From assembly GCA_937949245.1 (NCBI GenBank), contig CALEEC010000040.1, forward strand, positions 1 to 41,518: 41,518 bases of DNA. Direction: 5' to 3'. The notes beneath the pieces were generated by a model, which was not told where the DNA came from, searched no databases, and worked only from the letters and a program-made list of their open reading frames with translations. This stretch comes from an uncultured Gemmataceae bacterium. GTDB taxonomy: Bacteria; Planctomycetota; Planctomycetia; Gemmatales; Gemmataceae. Below, one piece after another: positions 7,400-17,397 of this stretch (within the stretch, counting starts at the first letter, position 1; every line of letters starts with the position of its first letter). Position numbers and translations under genes: made by a program.

Positions 7400-10129
7400 C
7401 TACTTCTTCTTGGCATTCTCTTCTAGCACCGCTTGAGCTGCCGCTAAGCGAGCGACCGCCACCCGGAACGGGGAACAACTGACGTAATCCAGGCCAATGC
7501 GATGACAGAACTTCACGCTGGCCGGATCTCCCCCGTGTTCGCCACAGATACCAATCTTCAGGTTCGCACGGGTGCTGCGTCCTTTCTCAACGCCGATCTT
7601 CATCAAGGCACCGACGCCCTCTTGGTCGAGCGTCTCAAACGGATCGTTGGCGATAATGTCGGCTCGTTTTGGATCGGTGTACGCCGAGATAAACGGCCCG
7701 TAATCGTCGCGGCTCATGCCTAGGGTCGTCTGGGTCAGGTCGTTGGTGCCGAAGCTGAAGAATTCGGCCGACTCGGCGATCTGATCCGCGACTACGGTCG
7801 CTCGCGGAATCTCGATCATCGTGCCGACCAAATACTTCACCCGTACCCCTTGTTCAGCGAAGACCTTCTCGGCTACCTCGCGGACGATCTTCTCTTGGTG
7901 CTGGAGTTCTTTCTTGAAGCCGACAAGAGGAATCATCACCTCCGGCTCGACCTCGATGCCTTCCTTCTTGACAATGCAGGCGGCCTCGAAGATGGCACGC
8001 GCTTGCATGGCCGTGATTTCGGGGTAGACGATCCCCAAACGACAACCACGGTGCCCCAGCATGGGGTTGGCTTCGTGCAACTCTTCCACACGGCGTTTGA
8101 TGGCCTCCAGGCTCTTGCCCAGCACCTTGGCCATTTCGGCTTGGCCCGCTTCTTCTTGTGGCAAAAATTCATGCAACGGCGGATCGAGCAAGCGGATGGT
8201 GACCGGCAAGCCTTTCATCACGCGGAACAGTCCGGCGAAGTCGTCTCGCTGGTAGGGGAGCATCTTGGCCAGGGCCGCTTCCCGCTCTGCGGTCGTGGTG
8301 GCCATGATCATTTCCCGCATTTCGGTGATGTGGTCGAAGAACATGTGCTCGGTGCGACACAAGCCGATTCCCTCGGCACCGAAGGCCAACGCCTCGGCCG
8401 CTTGGTTCGGCAGGTCGGCATTGGTGCGGACCCGCAATTTGCGGTGCTTCTCTGCCCAGTCCATCACCCGTTTGAAACGCGAGTAAACTTCCGACTTTTC
8501 CGGGGCGAGGTCTTTCTTGATGAGCACTTGCACGACTTCGCTCGGATGCGGTTCGATATGGCCGCTGAACACTTCGCCGGTGAAGCCGTCGATCGAGATG
8601 TCGTCCCCCTCTTTGATGACTTTCGTCCCGACGCGAACCACCCCGGCGGCATAGTCGATTTCCAGTTCCCCCGCACCGACGATGCAGACTTTCCCCATCT
8701 GCCGACTGACCAAAGCCGCGTGCGACGACACCCCACCGACTGCCGTCAAGATGCCGTTGGCCGCCTTCATCCCCCGAATGTCTTCCGGGGTGGTTTCCTT
8801 GCGCACCAAAATCAGTTGCACCTTCGGATCGGCTTGTTTCCATTCCTCGGCTCGGCGGGGATTGAGCACCACTTTCCCCGTCGCTGCCCCTGGACCCGCG
8901 GGAATGCCCTTGGTCAGCAACTTGCCTTCCTTGGTGGCCGCTTTCTTGGCATCGGGAGCGAATAGCGGTTGCAGCAATTGATTCAAGTCTCCCGGCGGAA
9001 TGTAGCGAGCCGAGATCGCCTCATCGGGAGAAATCAGACCTTCATCGACCAGGTCCACCGCGACGCGAACGGCCGCGAATCCCGTTCGCTTAGCGTTGCG
9101 GGTTTGCAGCATGTAGAGGTGATTGCGTTGAATGGTGAACTCGATGTCTTGCATGTTGCGGTAGTGCTTTTCGAGTTTCCGGCACACCTCGACGAGTTCT
9201 TTGTAAGCCTGGGGCATATCGATAGCCAAGGTCTCTTCGATGCGTTTGGTCGGTCGCGAACCATTGACCACGTCTTCCCCTTGGGCGTTGATCAGATAAT
9301 CGCCATTGACTCCAGGGAAACCCAACGACCCGTCCCGGGTCAAAGCGACCCCTGTGGCGCAATCGTCGCCGAGGTTGCCGAACACCATCGCCATGACGTT
9401 GCAAGCGGTGCCCCACTCGTCGGGAATGCCGTATTGCCGACGATAGACCGTGGCGCGGTCGTTCATCCAACTGCCGAAGACGGCCGCGATCGCTCCCCAG
9501 ATTTGATCCAGGGGTTCCATCGGGAATTCTTTGTTGGTGTATTTCTTGATGGCCGCCTTGTATTGCTCGCACAGCTTTTTCAGATCATCCGCGTCGAGTT
9601 CATTGTCGAGCTTGACGCCCTTTTTCTCCTTCATGTGGTGCAGGGCGGACTCGAACGGATCATCTTCATGACCTTTCAACCCCATCACCACGTTGCCGTA
9701 CATGTGCATCAGTCGGCGATAGCTATCGTAGGCGAATTTCTCGCTCCCCGACTGCTTGGCCAAGGCGATCACGGTGGTATCGTTCAGGCCGATGTTCAAC
9801 ACTGTGTCCATCATCCCCGGCATGGATTCTCGCGAACCGGAGCGGCAAGCCAACAGCAGTGGATTGGTGGCATCGCCAAATTTGGCTCCCATGACCCGTT
9901 CGACATGGGCCAGCGCTTCGTTGACTTGGTCATGCAGTTCTGGCGGATATTTCTTGCCGTTTTTGTAAAAGTAGGTGCAAACTTCGGTCGATAGGGTGAA
10001 GCCGGCGGGCACGGGCAGACCGATCTTACACATCTCCGCGAGGTTTGCGCCCTTGCCACCGAGCAGATCTCGCATCGAGGCGTCCCCATCGACTTGATCT
10101 TGGCCAAAGTAGTAAACGTATTTTTTCAT
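7400..10129 (-). CDS. ppdK: Pyruvate, phosphate dikinase
   Basis: A 909-residue enzyme interconverting pyruvate + ATP + Pi and PEP + AMP + PPi in the cytoplasm, serving gluconeogenesis or PPi-linked glycolysis. Domains appear in the family order. The N-terminal ATP-grasp nucleotide-binding part has [29 protein letters not shown], and [19 protein letters not shown]. The phosphohistidine domain has [15 protein letters not shown] with the swivelling His at about residue 470. The C-terminal PEP/pyruvate barrel has [33 protein letters not shown] and [12 protein letters not shown] with the catalytic Cys. Length matches bacterial PPDK. The ATG at 10127-10129 is the only sensible start ([10 protein letters not shown]). 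It is a single gene, convergent with the FG-GAP gene and divergent from the polysaccharide-export gene. A promoter candidate lies about 100 bp upstream. Confidence 0.98.
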   Translation of the reverse strand: MKKYVYYFGQDQVDGDASMRDLLGGKGANLAEMCKIGLPVPAGFTLSTEVCTYFYKNGKKYPPELHDQVNEALAHVERVMGAKFGDATNPLLLACRSGSRESMPGMMDTVLNIGLNDTTVIALAKQSGSEKFAYDSYRRLMHMYGNVVMGLKGHEDDPFESALHHMKEKKGVKLDNELDADDLKKLCEQYKAAIKKYTNKEFPMEPLDQIWGAIAAVFGSWMNDRATVYRRQYGIPDEWGTACNVMAMVFGNLGDDCATGVALTRDGSLGFPGVNGDYLINAQGEDVVNGSRPTKRIEETLAIDMPQAYKELVEVCRKLEKHYRNMQDIEFTIQRNHLYMLQTRNAKRTGFAAVRVAVDLVDEGLISPDEAISARYIPPGDLNQLLQPLFAPDAKKAATKEGKLLTKGIPAGPGAATGKVVLNPRRAEEWKQADPKVQLILVRKETTPEDIRGMKAANGILTAVGGVSSHAALVSRQMGKVCIVGAGELEIDYAAGVVRVGTKVIKEGDDISIDGFTGEVFSGHIEPHPSEVVQVLIKKDLAPEKSEVYSRFKRVMDWAEKHRKLRVRTNADLPNQAAEALAFGAEGIGLCRTEHMFFDHITEMREMIMATTTAEREAALAKMLPYQRDDFAGLFRVMKGLPVTIRLLDPPLHEFLPQEEAGQAEMAKVLGKSLEAIKRRVEELHEANPMLGHRGCRLGIVYPEITAMQARAIFEAACIVKKEGIEVEPEVMIPLVGFKKELQHQEKIVREVAEKVFAEQGVRVKYLVGTMIEIPRATVVADQIAESAEFFSFGTNDLTQTTLGMSRDDYGPFISAYTDPKRADIIANDPFETLDQEGVGALMKIGVEKGRSTRANLKIGICGEHGGDPASVKFCHRIGLDYVSCSPFRVAVARLAAAQAVLEENAKKK

Positions 10130-10232
10130 GATGGATCCGAGAGGCTACCAGTCAGCGCCCAGCGGTCGACAATTGCCAGATCCGAATCACACGGTGCGAC
10201 CGGATGGTGCAAAGGCGCTAGAATCGTCGGCT

Positions 10233-10261
10233 AATTTATGGTTGAATCGCGGCAATGTCCA
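10233..10261 (-). promoter_or_regulatory. Candidate sigma-70-type promoter for ppdK
   Basis: On the minus strand TGGACA (10256-10261, 5/6 to consensus) is followed after exactly 17 bp by TAAATT (10233-10238, 4/6). This predicts a 5' leader of about 95 nt for ppdK. The remaining divergent region 10130-10479 shows no gene or clear plus-strand promoter. Confidence 0.35.
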
Positions 10262-10479
10262 ATCCCCTCAGCGGCTAGCGACGGCATTGCCGGGATTTCC
10301 CGCGATACCGGTTCTACCGATTCAAGCTCCTCCCTCATTTCAACCGATCTTTCCCCTACGAGCTAAGTCAGATTCTGGGACTGGTCGAGCGTTGCGATGG
10401 TTGGAATCGGCTCACTCCATCTAAAACTGCATGGCCAATATCGCCACGCCAGGGCAAGCCGATGGCGGGGGGGTAGAGG

Positions 10480-11247
10480 ATGATCGGCTGCGCCGGGGCA
10501 AGACGATGGCGTGGGTGGATGGTAACGGGCTGCGTCCTGATCGTTTCGCTGACCTCCGGTTGTGGAGTCACCAAGACCCTAATCGACAACACGAAACGCG
10601 ACGCGAAGAATCCCTCCGTCGTCGAGCCTTACGTTCCCGAGACATATGTACTCACCTGTCCCGACCAAGTCGCGATTCGGGTCCGCGGTCGACCCGACTG
10701 CACTGCGACGGTGACGGTCGATGCCGAAGGCAAGATTACGCTGGGACCATTCGGCCCGATCCGCGTCGAAGGAATGTCGGCAGAGACGTTAGCCGAAATC
10801 ATCGCGCGTATCGCGAATGTAGATGAAACCGATGTTCACGTCCAAATCGTTGGGTATCAGAGCCGCAAAATCTACCTGTTTGGGCCAGTCAACGGGGTGC
10901 CTCGGGCGGTGGATTATCGCGGTCCCGAGACAGTCACGGAATTGTTGCAGCGTACCGGCGGTCTGCGGCCTGGAGCTGCCATCGACGAAATCCACATTGT
11001 GCGTCCGGGGATTGCTTCGGGCTTCAAACCTCAGATCTTTCACATCCAAATCGATGCGAAGGGCGAACCACAGAATCCAGCCGAACAACTGCATCTGCAA
11101 CCGTATGACGAAGTCTACATCGGTGAAACTCGTCGGTCGATGCTGACCAAAGCAATTCATCCACTGCTCAAGCCATTTTGGAAGGCCATCAACGGTTTGC
11201 TACCGCGACAAAGGCCAGTCGTCGCTTCCGCTCAACATGGAGGTTAA
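10480..11247 (+). CDS. Polysaccharide biosynthesis/export lipoprotein (Wza-like, SLBB)
   Basis: A 255-residue outer-envelope protein. The N-terminus has a basic start, a hydrophobic stretch (MVTGCVLIVSLTSGC) and a lipobox LTSGC with the lipidated Cys at about residue 28. Residues about 50-130 form the poly-export domain (YVLTCPDQVAIRVRGRPDC, VTVDAEGKITLGPFGPIRVEG, TLAEIIARIANVD). Residues about 130-225 form a SLBB-like domain (KIYLFGPVNGVPRAVDYRG, TVTELLQRTGGLRPGA, LQPYDEVYIGE). Such proteins form the export channel for exopolysaccharide. No glycosyltransferase, tyrosine kinase or chain-length gene lies beside it, so it is an orphan here. The ATG has a G-rich ribosome-binding stretch (10467-10473) and GAGG adjacent. 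The C-terminus lacks the amphipathic helix of E. coli Wza. The gene converges with the beta-propeller gene. Confidence 0.86.
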   Translation: MIGCAGARRWRGWMVTGCVLIVSLTSGCGVTKTLIDNTKRDAKNPSVVEPYVPETYVLTCPDQVAIRVRGRPDCTATVTVDAEGKITLGPFGPIRVEGMSAETLAEIIARIANVDETDVHVQIVGYQSRKIYLFGPVNGVPRAVDYRGPETVTELLQRTGGLRPGAAIDEIHIVRPGIASGFKPQIFHIQIDAKGEPQNPAEQLHLQPYDEVYIGETRRSMLTKAIHPLLKPFWKAINGLLPRQRPVVASAQHGG

Positions 11248-11465
11248 CAAGTCGCCGCAGTCGTTTCGGTTTGAGGAAGCGACCAAGGCAAATAATCCCT
11301 TGCGTTCGAAAGGGAACGGAAACGGTAGCCGAAGTAGTCGTCATACAACGGGAGACGGACGCGGTTGCCTTCGGACTATCCGTTCTCAAGCGAAAACGCC
11401 AGCCGAGCAGAGCCTGGCACGCCGGGCGGGGCAAGGCTGGGACCACAACCGGCGTGACTCCTTGC

Positions 11466-14400
11466 TCAACTCGCGGGCATCGTCGAAAAGCCAGGAATCG
11501 GTTGCATGCGTCCGCCCAAGTTGAAGACGTAGATCGGCCAATTCGACGAGGTACACCACTGACGGAACTGCAGCCAGATCGATTCATTCACGATCTGTTC
11601 GATGGTCTTGTTCGGTCGGCCGAGGTTGCTGGCAGAAAAACGAGTATCTTTGAGAAACGTCTTGTGGCTGTAAATCTGCCGACCTTGGGAATCGGTGATC
11701 GTGATAGAAGCATCGATATCCTTCAGAACGACACGATCGTTCCCCGGTGAGGGAGGCGGATTCAACGCACCTGCCGGGAAACCGATGCGGGGCGGGCTAT
11801 CGACACGCTCCAACACCACATCGGACTCTTTCTCTTGTCCCGAAATAACCATGCGGAGGGAGGCATTGTTGGCCACCGTAAAGCCTTCTTGAGCAAGGCG
11901 ATTGGTCAGGTCCGACAGAATCTGCGACCGCAAGACATTCGCATCGGCAACCGACGGTGCGATTTGCAAGTCGATGGCCAGCGACATCCCCGGTTTCAGC
12001 ACCACCTGGGCTGGATCGTGTTGGTCGATCATGGCTAAGACGGATGCCGTCGCCGTGTCCGGTAATCGAACGCCTTGCAGTGTCGGTTGGCCAACCGTCT
12101 TCATCTGCCATAGTCTGCCATCCAGACTATGACGGAACCCACCTAAGGGATTGATATAGGTCCACACGACCATTTTCTGCTTCAGATCGATCAACCGCGA
12201 GTGATCGGCCAGGAGGTAGCGGTCGTTACAAAAGATCAGCGCGCCGTTGGAGATGCTCGGCGTAGGGAACATCGTGGTCACTTTCCCATCTTCCAGGTTG
12301 CCCACAGCCGTGACAGGGCGCGTGTTCGCTTGACCACTGATGGCGAACCGCTTGCCATTGGGGCTGAACGCGAAGGCGCTAACTTTGCCGTTGCCGTACA
12401 TGCCGGTTACGGTCGTGACGCCGATCGCACCGCGACTTTCGCCGGTCATCGGGTCGAGCAAATCCCAACGGGTGCCGAGGAAGACCGCTAAAATCTTCCG
12501 ATTCGGGCTGAACGTCGGCACCAAGCAGGCCGTCTGCATTTGATACAGGGCTTTGGCCTCGGCGATGGACCACAGCGTGAGTTTGCCGTTTTTGTCTAAC
12601 GTCAGTAGGCGTTGGTCATCGATGAAGCCAAGCCATTCCAACTTCGCCTTGGGATCTTCGGCAGGGATGAAACCAACCAGGTGTTTCCCATCGTTGGCAG
12701 ACCAAACATCGATGCGTTGGGGAGCATTGGGATCGGTGCAGACAAAGAGTTTGCCGGAGGGACTCAAGTCGGCAACGACGCGGAGCGATTCGGCACCCCC
12801 ACGAACTGGATAGGCTAAATCATTGACATAAGCGAGCCGACCATCGCTCCATTGGTACACCTCCAAGCGAAACGTCCGCCGCTGGGCGGATTTGCTCTCG
12901 CCGATACGCAAAGCGGCCAACCGCGGATCGGGAGGACAAGACAAGGCCACGGCATTGACCGGATCATTGGTTTGGAGCAGAAACGGAGTGAGTCTCAATG
13001 GTTCGGCAGGATCGGGCTTAACGCTCCAACGCGGGTTGCCGTCGACGACAATGGTTTTCACAGCTGAGCGATCGACTGCTTTCGCTGCCGGCAAGTTCGC
13101 TACTGGTGGGGTCGTCGGGGACGTTACAACGGTTTCGAGCCGTTGGCGATCGATGTCGCGCAAAGTCAGGGTGTAGTTCAAGCCCGTGCCTTGCACGACT
13201 TCCAACATTTGCCAATTCGGCAGCATCCGTGGAGGCGTATCTCCCAATCCGGTCATGCGTTGGCTCAACCGGGGAATCGACAACAGCGTGGCACCATCGC
13301 GTGGGTCGATGATTGTCGTGCCACGCACCAGCAGAGCCTTGCTATCGGGGGTAAACTGCAAAGCAAGTTCTTGGTGCCGATAGAACTGATTCTTCAGCAA
13401 TGGGGTGATGTCCCCCGTGCCGATGACCTTTTGCGTCTTGAGATCCCAGGTGGTGACCTGAAATGCATCGCTCAGCAATTGCGAAGCAAAGATGCCGGCT
13501 AAGTACCGTCCATCGGGGGAAAACGCCAATTGCAGCGTCTCCATTCCTAAGTGGAAGGCCCGTTCGGACTCCGGGAGTTGCGGGCAGGGCAGAACGCCGA
13601 TCAAATCGCCGTTCAGACAGGAATAGAAATACAACAAATCTCGTCCATGCGTGACCAAAAACTGCCGGGATGGATGGAGTGCCACCTTGAGAAAAGGTGT
13701 ATGTTTCGTAAACTCCCAAGCCACGGCAAACTTGCTCTCACCATTGCTAAGCGAAACGGCGTGAAATGTCAGTTGAGCACCTTGGCGACGGACATAAACG
13801 ACGTTGTTCTCCGCCCCGAAATCGAAAAATTGGATGGAGTTCCACGGAGTATTCGGAATTTCGAGGTCGGCCGACATCTTGTCCAACGACCACACTTCCA
13901 GATTGCTTCGACCCTGCAACAACAACCGTTTGCCATCGGGATGCAGGACCATGTTCCTCCAAGTCCCTTGGGTTTGCGGTTGGATTTTCAGCACCGTCGG
14001 TTTGCCTTTGGTCACGTCCCACAATGCGAGAGGTTGCCGAAGGTTGCCCGGTCGCCCTAGCAAGACATACGGGCTGGGCGTCGTGGGGAAGGTGACCGTC
14101 TCGTTGAATAACGTCAGGGTGGCTTTGAGTTTCTCCGGCAGTTCCACTTTGGGCACTTCCGGGAGAGGGACTTTCCATGCCGTCGAACCAAACTGAGCCA
14201 GTTCCTGCGATTCGATTTTTCGGCTAGCACCAGGGGCTTCTCGACCGAACGGATGTTCAGGAATGGGCGGAACATCCGGCAAATTCGTCGGTAGCAGTTC
14301 GGTTACGGGAACCGTGGGATTTCCTCCGGGAGGACGCAGCGGTGGGTTGCCTCCGATACCGACCGGATTGCCGGTTTGGGGATTTTTGGGTGGAATGTCG

Positions 14401-14840
14401 GGGAAAACGGAAGCATCACTCGGCGGCTGCGTCGCGGAAGATGTGCCGCTCTCGGGGCGTTTCAGCGAAGATTCCGCAGTATTGGCTGGAGCGACCGCCG
14501 AATCGCGTTTTTTACCATCGCCCATCAAAGCAAAAATCAAACCAGCGACGATCAATAGCCCCCCCACGCCAATGCCAGCATAAATCAAGGTGGTGTTGCC
14601 GTCGGCTGTGCGATCGTCTCCATCGTCGTCCCGCAACCGACGTCGCCGCGGAGGGAGATCCCTCGCGTCGGTTGCAGTGGCAGTGGTGGCACCACGCGAC
14701 GATCGCAAGGCTCGTTCTTCCTCTTGCTCAGGCACCAACACGATAGCTTGGCAGGAACGACAACGAATTTTGCGTCCGCGGACTGCTTCGGAGAAAGTCA
14801 CCTGCTCACCGCATTCGGGGCAAGGCATGTACATGGGCAT
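11466..14840 (-). CDS. Zinc-ribbon / single TM / beta-propeller protein, function unknown
   Basis: A protein of about 1124 residues. It opens with a zinc ribbon (CPECGEQ, then CRSCQAIVLV; two CxxC pairs) like the MJ0042-type finger common in planctomycetes. A basic/acidic linker and one TM helix follow (TLIYAGIGVGGLLIVAGLIF). Next is a Pro/Thr-rich spacer, then about 750 residues of WD40/YVTN-like propeller blades (for example LAFSPDGRYLAGIFAS, FAFSPNGKRFAISGQ). The last 180 residues form a separate alpha/beta region (ILSDLTNRLAQEGF, NASLRMVISGQ). The finger is probably cytoplasmic and the propeller extracytoplasmic. The frame is open to 15023, but the ATG at 14840 (MPMYMPCPE) has AGGA at a good distance and starts just before the zinc ribbon. 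It is the last gene of the seven-gene minus-strand block. It may be a sensor or scaffold, but that is not shown. Confidence 0.82.
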   Translation of the reverse strand: MPMYMPCPECGEQVTFSEAVRGRKIRCRSCQAIVLVPEQEEERALRSSRGATTATATDARDLPPRRRRLRDDDGDDRTADGNTTLIYAGIGVGGLLIVAGLIFALMGDGKKRDSAVAPANTAESSLKRPESGTSSATQPPSDASVFPDIPPKNPQTGNPVGIGGNPPLRPPGGNPTVPVTELLPTNLPDVPPIPEHPFGREAPGASRKIESQELAQFGSTAWKVPLPEVPKVELPEKLKATLTLFNETVTFPTTPSPYVLLGRPGNLRQPLALWDVTKGKPTVLKIQPQTQGTWRNMVLHPDGKRLLLQGRSNLEVWSLDKMSADLEIPNTPWNSIQFFDFGAENNVVYVRRQGAQLTFHAVSLSNGESKFAVAWEFTKHTPFLKVALHPSRQFLVTHGRDLLYFYSCLNGDLIGVLPCPQLPESERAFHLGMETLQLAFSPDGRYLAGIFASQLLSDAFQVTTWDLKTQKVIGTGDITPLLKNQFYRHQELALQFTPDSKALLVRGTTIIDPRDGATLLSIPRLSQRMTGLGDTPPRMLPNWQMLEVVQGTGLNYTLTLRDIDRQRLETVVTSPTTPPVANLPAAKAVDRSAVKTIVVDGNPRWSVKPDPAEPLRLTPFLLQTNDPVNAVALSCPPDPRLAALRIGESKSAQRRTFRLEVYQWSDGRLAYVNDLAYPVRGGAESLRVVADLSPSGKLFVCTDPNAPQRIDVWSANDGKHLVGFIPAEDPKAKLEWLGFIDDQRLLTLDKNGKLTLWSIAEAKALYQMQTACLVPTFSPNRKILAVFLGTRWDLLDPMTGESRGAIGVTTVTGMYGNGKVSAFAFSPNGKRFAISGQANTRPVTAVGNLEDGKVTTMFPTPSISNGALIFCNDRYLLADHSRLIDLKQKMVVWTYINPLGGFRHSLDGRLWQMKTVGQPTLQGVRLPDTATASVLAMIDQHDPAQVVLKPGMSLAIDLQIAPSVADANVLRSQILSDLTNRLAQEGFTVANNASLRMVISGQEKESDVVLERVDSPPRIGFPAGALNPPPSPGNDRVVLKDIDASITITDSQGRQIYSHKTFLKDTRFSASNLGRPNKTIEQIVNESIWLQFRQWCTSSNWPIYVFNLGGRMQPIPGFSTMPAS

Positions 14841-14864
14841 GGGCAAGATTCCTAGCGAATTGCT

Positions 14865-14954
14865 GAGGTGCAGAGAGAGGAGGTGCGGATGGGCACCTCG
14901 TCGCTTATATCCGCCATGTATCATTAGAGCATCTAGCCTACCATGATGGTAGGC
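14865..14954 (-). promoter_or_regulatory. Leader of the beta-propeller gene: palindrome, hairpin and -10-like box
   Basis: A 19-bp palindrome, GCCTACCATGATGGTAGGC (14936-14954, 9-1-9), looks like a dimeric regulator site about 95 bp upstream of the start. A minus-strand TATAAG lies at 14904-14909. GAGGTGC occurs twice (14865-14871 and 14880-14886) and both copies can pair with GCACCTC at 14893-14899, giving alternative stems in the leader RNA. Confidence 0.4.
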
Positions 14955-15110
14955 CAGATCGACGTCGGCAGAAATATTCACAGGGGAAATTGCCCCGAGT
15001 TTCATTCTCCCTCCCGAATTCATCAGGCAATCGCTTGGAGTTGTCGTAGCAGAGCCGGAATTCAGGGGGAGAGCAGGGGGATTGCCTCCATCGCGCTAAT
15101 CGGTCTTCAT

Positions 15111-17276
15111 TCAAATGCGATCGAGAGAATCCATCCAGCGGGCGAGTTTGCGGAGCAACTCCACATCGGCATTGAGATACTCTTTGCCCATGTTCGGCGA
15201 AACTTCCAGAATCACCGGATGTTTCTTTTCGCTGAGTTGCTTTTGGCTTTCCGCAATGTCTTTGGCGATCGGATCTTTCTGGCCAGCAACGACAAAGAAC
15301 GAGACGCGCTGCGTGGGAATCGTTTCTTTGGGGTTGTTGGCCAAAATGGCACCGACCGTGGCCACTCCGCGAATGGTCTCCCGAGCATTGAACCCCATGT
15401 AAAAGGCGAGCTGACCGCCGATTCCCATACCGTGGACGATGATGCGTTGCTGATCCACCGTGTAGGTGTCCATCACTTCCTTCAGATCTTGCAGCACCAG
15501 TTCCGTTTCGCTGGCGGCCCAACCGTCGTTGCTTTGCGCTTTGGGGCCGAGCAGGATGAAGTGATGATCCTCACAAAAATCGGCCCACAGATCCACCATA
15601 TCGTTGAAATCGCGTCCGCCACGACCTGCCGGATGCAACCAGATGATCACCCCATAAGAGATGTTGGGGTCGTAATTTTCGGGGACAAACAGGGAATATT
15701 CGCGGCGTAACGCGGGATTGGTCTTTTTCAGCACCCCGGTTTCTACCTCTTGCATCGGCGCTTTGGGATCTTCCTTCTTCGGTTCGGGCTTGGCCTCTTC
15801 TCTGTCTTTAGGCTTCGGCCCAATCGGCTTCGGTTTTTCTAGAGCTTTCTTGGCAGTTGAGTTGGCAGGCAGACGATCCGGTACATCGTCCGGCATGGGA
15901 GCCAATCGGAGTTTCACCACATCAACAGCGCCGCCGGCTTTGCGTTTGACTTGCAGTTGAATTTCTATGCCGGCTTGCAGACGAGCCATTAGAGCCAGCA
16001 ATTGATCGCGACCGCTGAATTGTTGGAAAAACGTTGGGTTCGCCATCGGTAGTTTAGGCATTGGCTTGGGCGCTGGCCGGGCTGTGACCGGGGCGATGCC
16101 GAGAATCCGGTCGCCGACTTTCAATCCCGCCTGATCCGCGGGGCTTTTCGGATACACATAGCGAATTTCCACCCCCGGTTCGGGGTCATCGCGCATCGGC
16201 AGAATGCCCAGGAAGGGAAAGGCATACGCCGTGGTTTGTCCGGTCAGAACGATGTTGGCCTTTTCGATTTCCTCTTTGCCACGGAGAATTTTCACCGAAA
16301 TGACCGTATTCTCATACATGGGCCGCAGAATGTGCAGCACTTGGGCCATATTCACCACGGGTTGGCCGTTGATGGCCAGGATCTTGTCTCCAGGGCGAAT
16401 ATCCGCTTTCGCGGCCGGTGAGTCGGGGGTCACCGTGCCAATGATCGGCTCCGCGCCGTACATGTCGGCACTTTGGGGAACCACACCGAGGATGCCCGGT
16501 TTGAGATCTTTCCCTTCCTTCAATTTCGGCAGGACCGCGAGAATGTCCTCGAAAGGAATGGCGAAGCCAATTCCCGAATCATACCACTCCACTCCGGCGG
16601 TTTCATCTTGCCCTTGGGGAGAAGCCGGCACCAGAATGCCTTGGATGCGGCCATCGATCGAGATGATCGGACCTCCATAATTGACAGGAGAAACTTTGGC
16701 ATCGGTCTGAATAGCTTTGCCCCAGATGCGGTTGACCGCGCTGATGATACCGATCGAGATCGACGGCGGATGATTCACATTCGGATCAATGGTTCTGCCT
16801 AGAGAAATCGACCACTGCCCCACTTGGATGTCCTTGCGTGGCACCGCCTGCGGGACGGGCAGTCCATCGACATCGGCCAATTTCAGCAAGGTGATCATCC
16901 GGGTCAAGTCCGTGGCGACTTCCTTGGCCGTGGCCCGTTTACCGCCGGGAATACTCACGGTGATGTCGGTCGGTTTGTTGACAAAGTTGAAAGCGCTCGA
17001 AACGACATAGCCATCCGCGCTGACAATGACGCCGGTGGTTGGCCCGACGACTTTACGGATCTGCTTTCCGGTGGCAGGATCGACCCATACCACTTTGTCG
17101 TTGCCGCCGGCCGTTTCGATCCGAACGATGCACGGTGCCACCCGTGCCACAGCAGCTTTGATGGCCGCCTCGGTTTCTTCGTTGATGTCAGGAGCCGGGG
17201 CTTGGGCTTGCACCAAGCAAGGGCATCCCAGTACGAAACCCGCCCATACGACCATCGCAACCCAGGGTTGTTTCAT
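15111..17276 (-). CDS. Inactive HtrA-like protein with two PDZ domains fused to an inactive alpha/beta-hydrolase
   Basis: A 721-residue secreted protein with a signal peptide (MKQPWVAMVVWAGFVLGC...QAQA). Residues about 35-250 are a trypsin-like HtrA fold whose catalytic positions are replaced: His by Phe96 (VVSSAFNF), Asp by Met127 (RMITLLKL), Ser by Tyr200 (SPVNYGGPI where active enzymes have NPGNSGGP). Two PDZ domains follow (about 262-345 and 355-460). A Lys/Pro/Glu-rich linker (470-510) leads to an alpha/beta-hydrolase of the esterase/PHB-depolymerase type (about 525-721; VIIWLHPAGRGG). Its nucleophile elbow reads HGMGIGG, with Gly618 where Ser is expected, and the usual C-terminal His region reads NMGKEYL. 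Both enzymes therefore look dead. AAGGA precedes the ATG. It sits 121 bp downstream of another inactive homologue. Confidence 0.85.
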   Translation of the reverse strand: MKQPWVAMVVWAGFVLGCPCLVQAQAPAPDINEETEAAIKAAVARVAPCIVRIETAGGNDKVVWVDPATGKQIRKVVGPTTGVIVSADGYVVSSAFNFVNKPTDITVSIPGGKRATAKEVATDLTRMITLLKLADVDGLPVPQAVPRKDIQVGQWSISLGRTIDPNVNHPPSISIGIISAVNRIWGKAIQTDAKVSPVNYGGPIISIDGRIQGILVPASPQGQDETAGVEWYDSGIGFAIPFEDILAVLPKLKEGKDLKPGILGVVPQSADMYGAEPIIGTVTPDSPAAKADIRPGDKILAINGQPVVNMAQVLHILRPMYENTVISVKILRGKEEIEKANIVLTGQTTAYAFPFLGILPMRDDPEPGVEIRYVYPKSPADQAGLKVGDRILGIAPVTARPAPKPMPKLPMANPTFFQQFSGRDQLLALMARLQAGIEIQLQVKRKAGGAVDVVKLRLAPMPDDVPDRLPANSTAKKALEKPKPIGPKPKDREEAKPEPKKEDPKAPMQEVETGVLKKTNPALRREYSLFVPENYDPNISYGVIIWLHPAGRGGRDFNDMVDLWADFCEDHHFILLGPKAQSNDGWAASETELVLQDLKEVMDTYTVDQQRIIVHGMGIGGQLAFYMGFNARETIRGVATVGAILANNPKETIPTQRVSFFVVAGQKDPIAKDIAESQKQLSEKKHPVILEVSPNMGKEYLNADVELLRKLARWMDSLDRI

Positions 17277-17397
17277 CGATGAGAATCCTTACAAAGAGGC
17301 TCCAATCTCATCTGATAATGCACAAGCATGCATCAGCCAATGTCTTGTTGTCTCGGTTGAACCACGGTTTCCATCGGTTAAGCCCCACCAGTGGAAC

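Noticed and set aside
7850-8965. 371-codon plus-strand open frame opposite ppdK, and a second one at 8969-9994
   Set aside because: Both are antisense to an unmistakable PPDK; the residues are His/Gln/Gly rich as expected of antisense translation in GC-rich DNA.
11248-11465. Terminator or RNA gene between the export and propeller genes
   Set aside because: Only a weak CCCTT/AAGGG pairing was found; no T-run or conserved RNA fold is visible.
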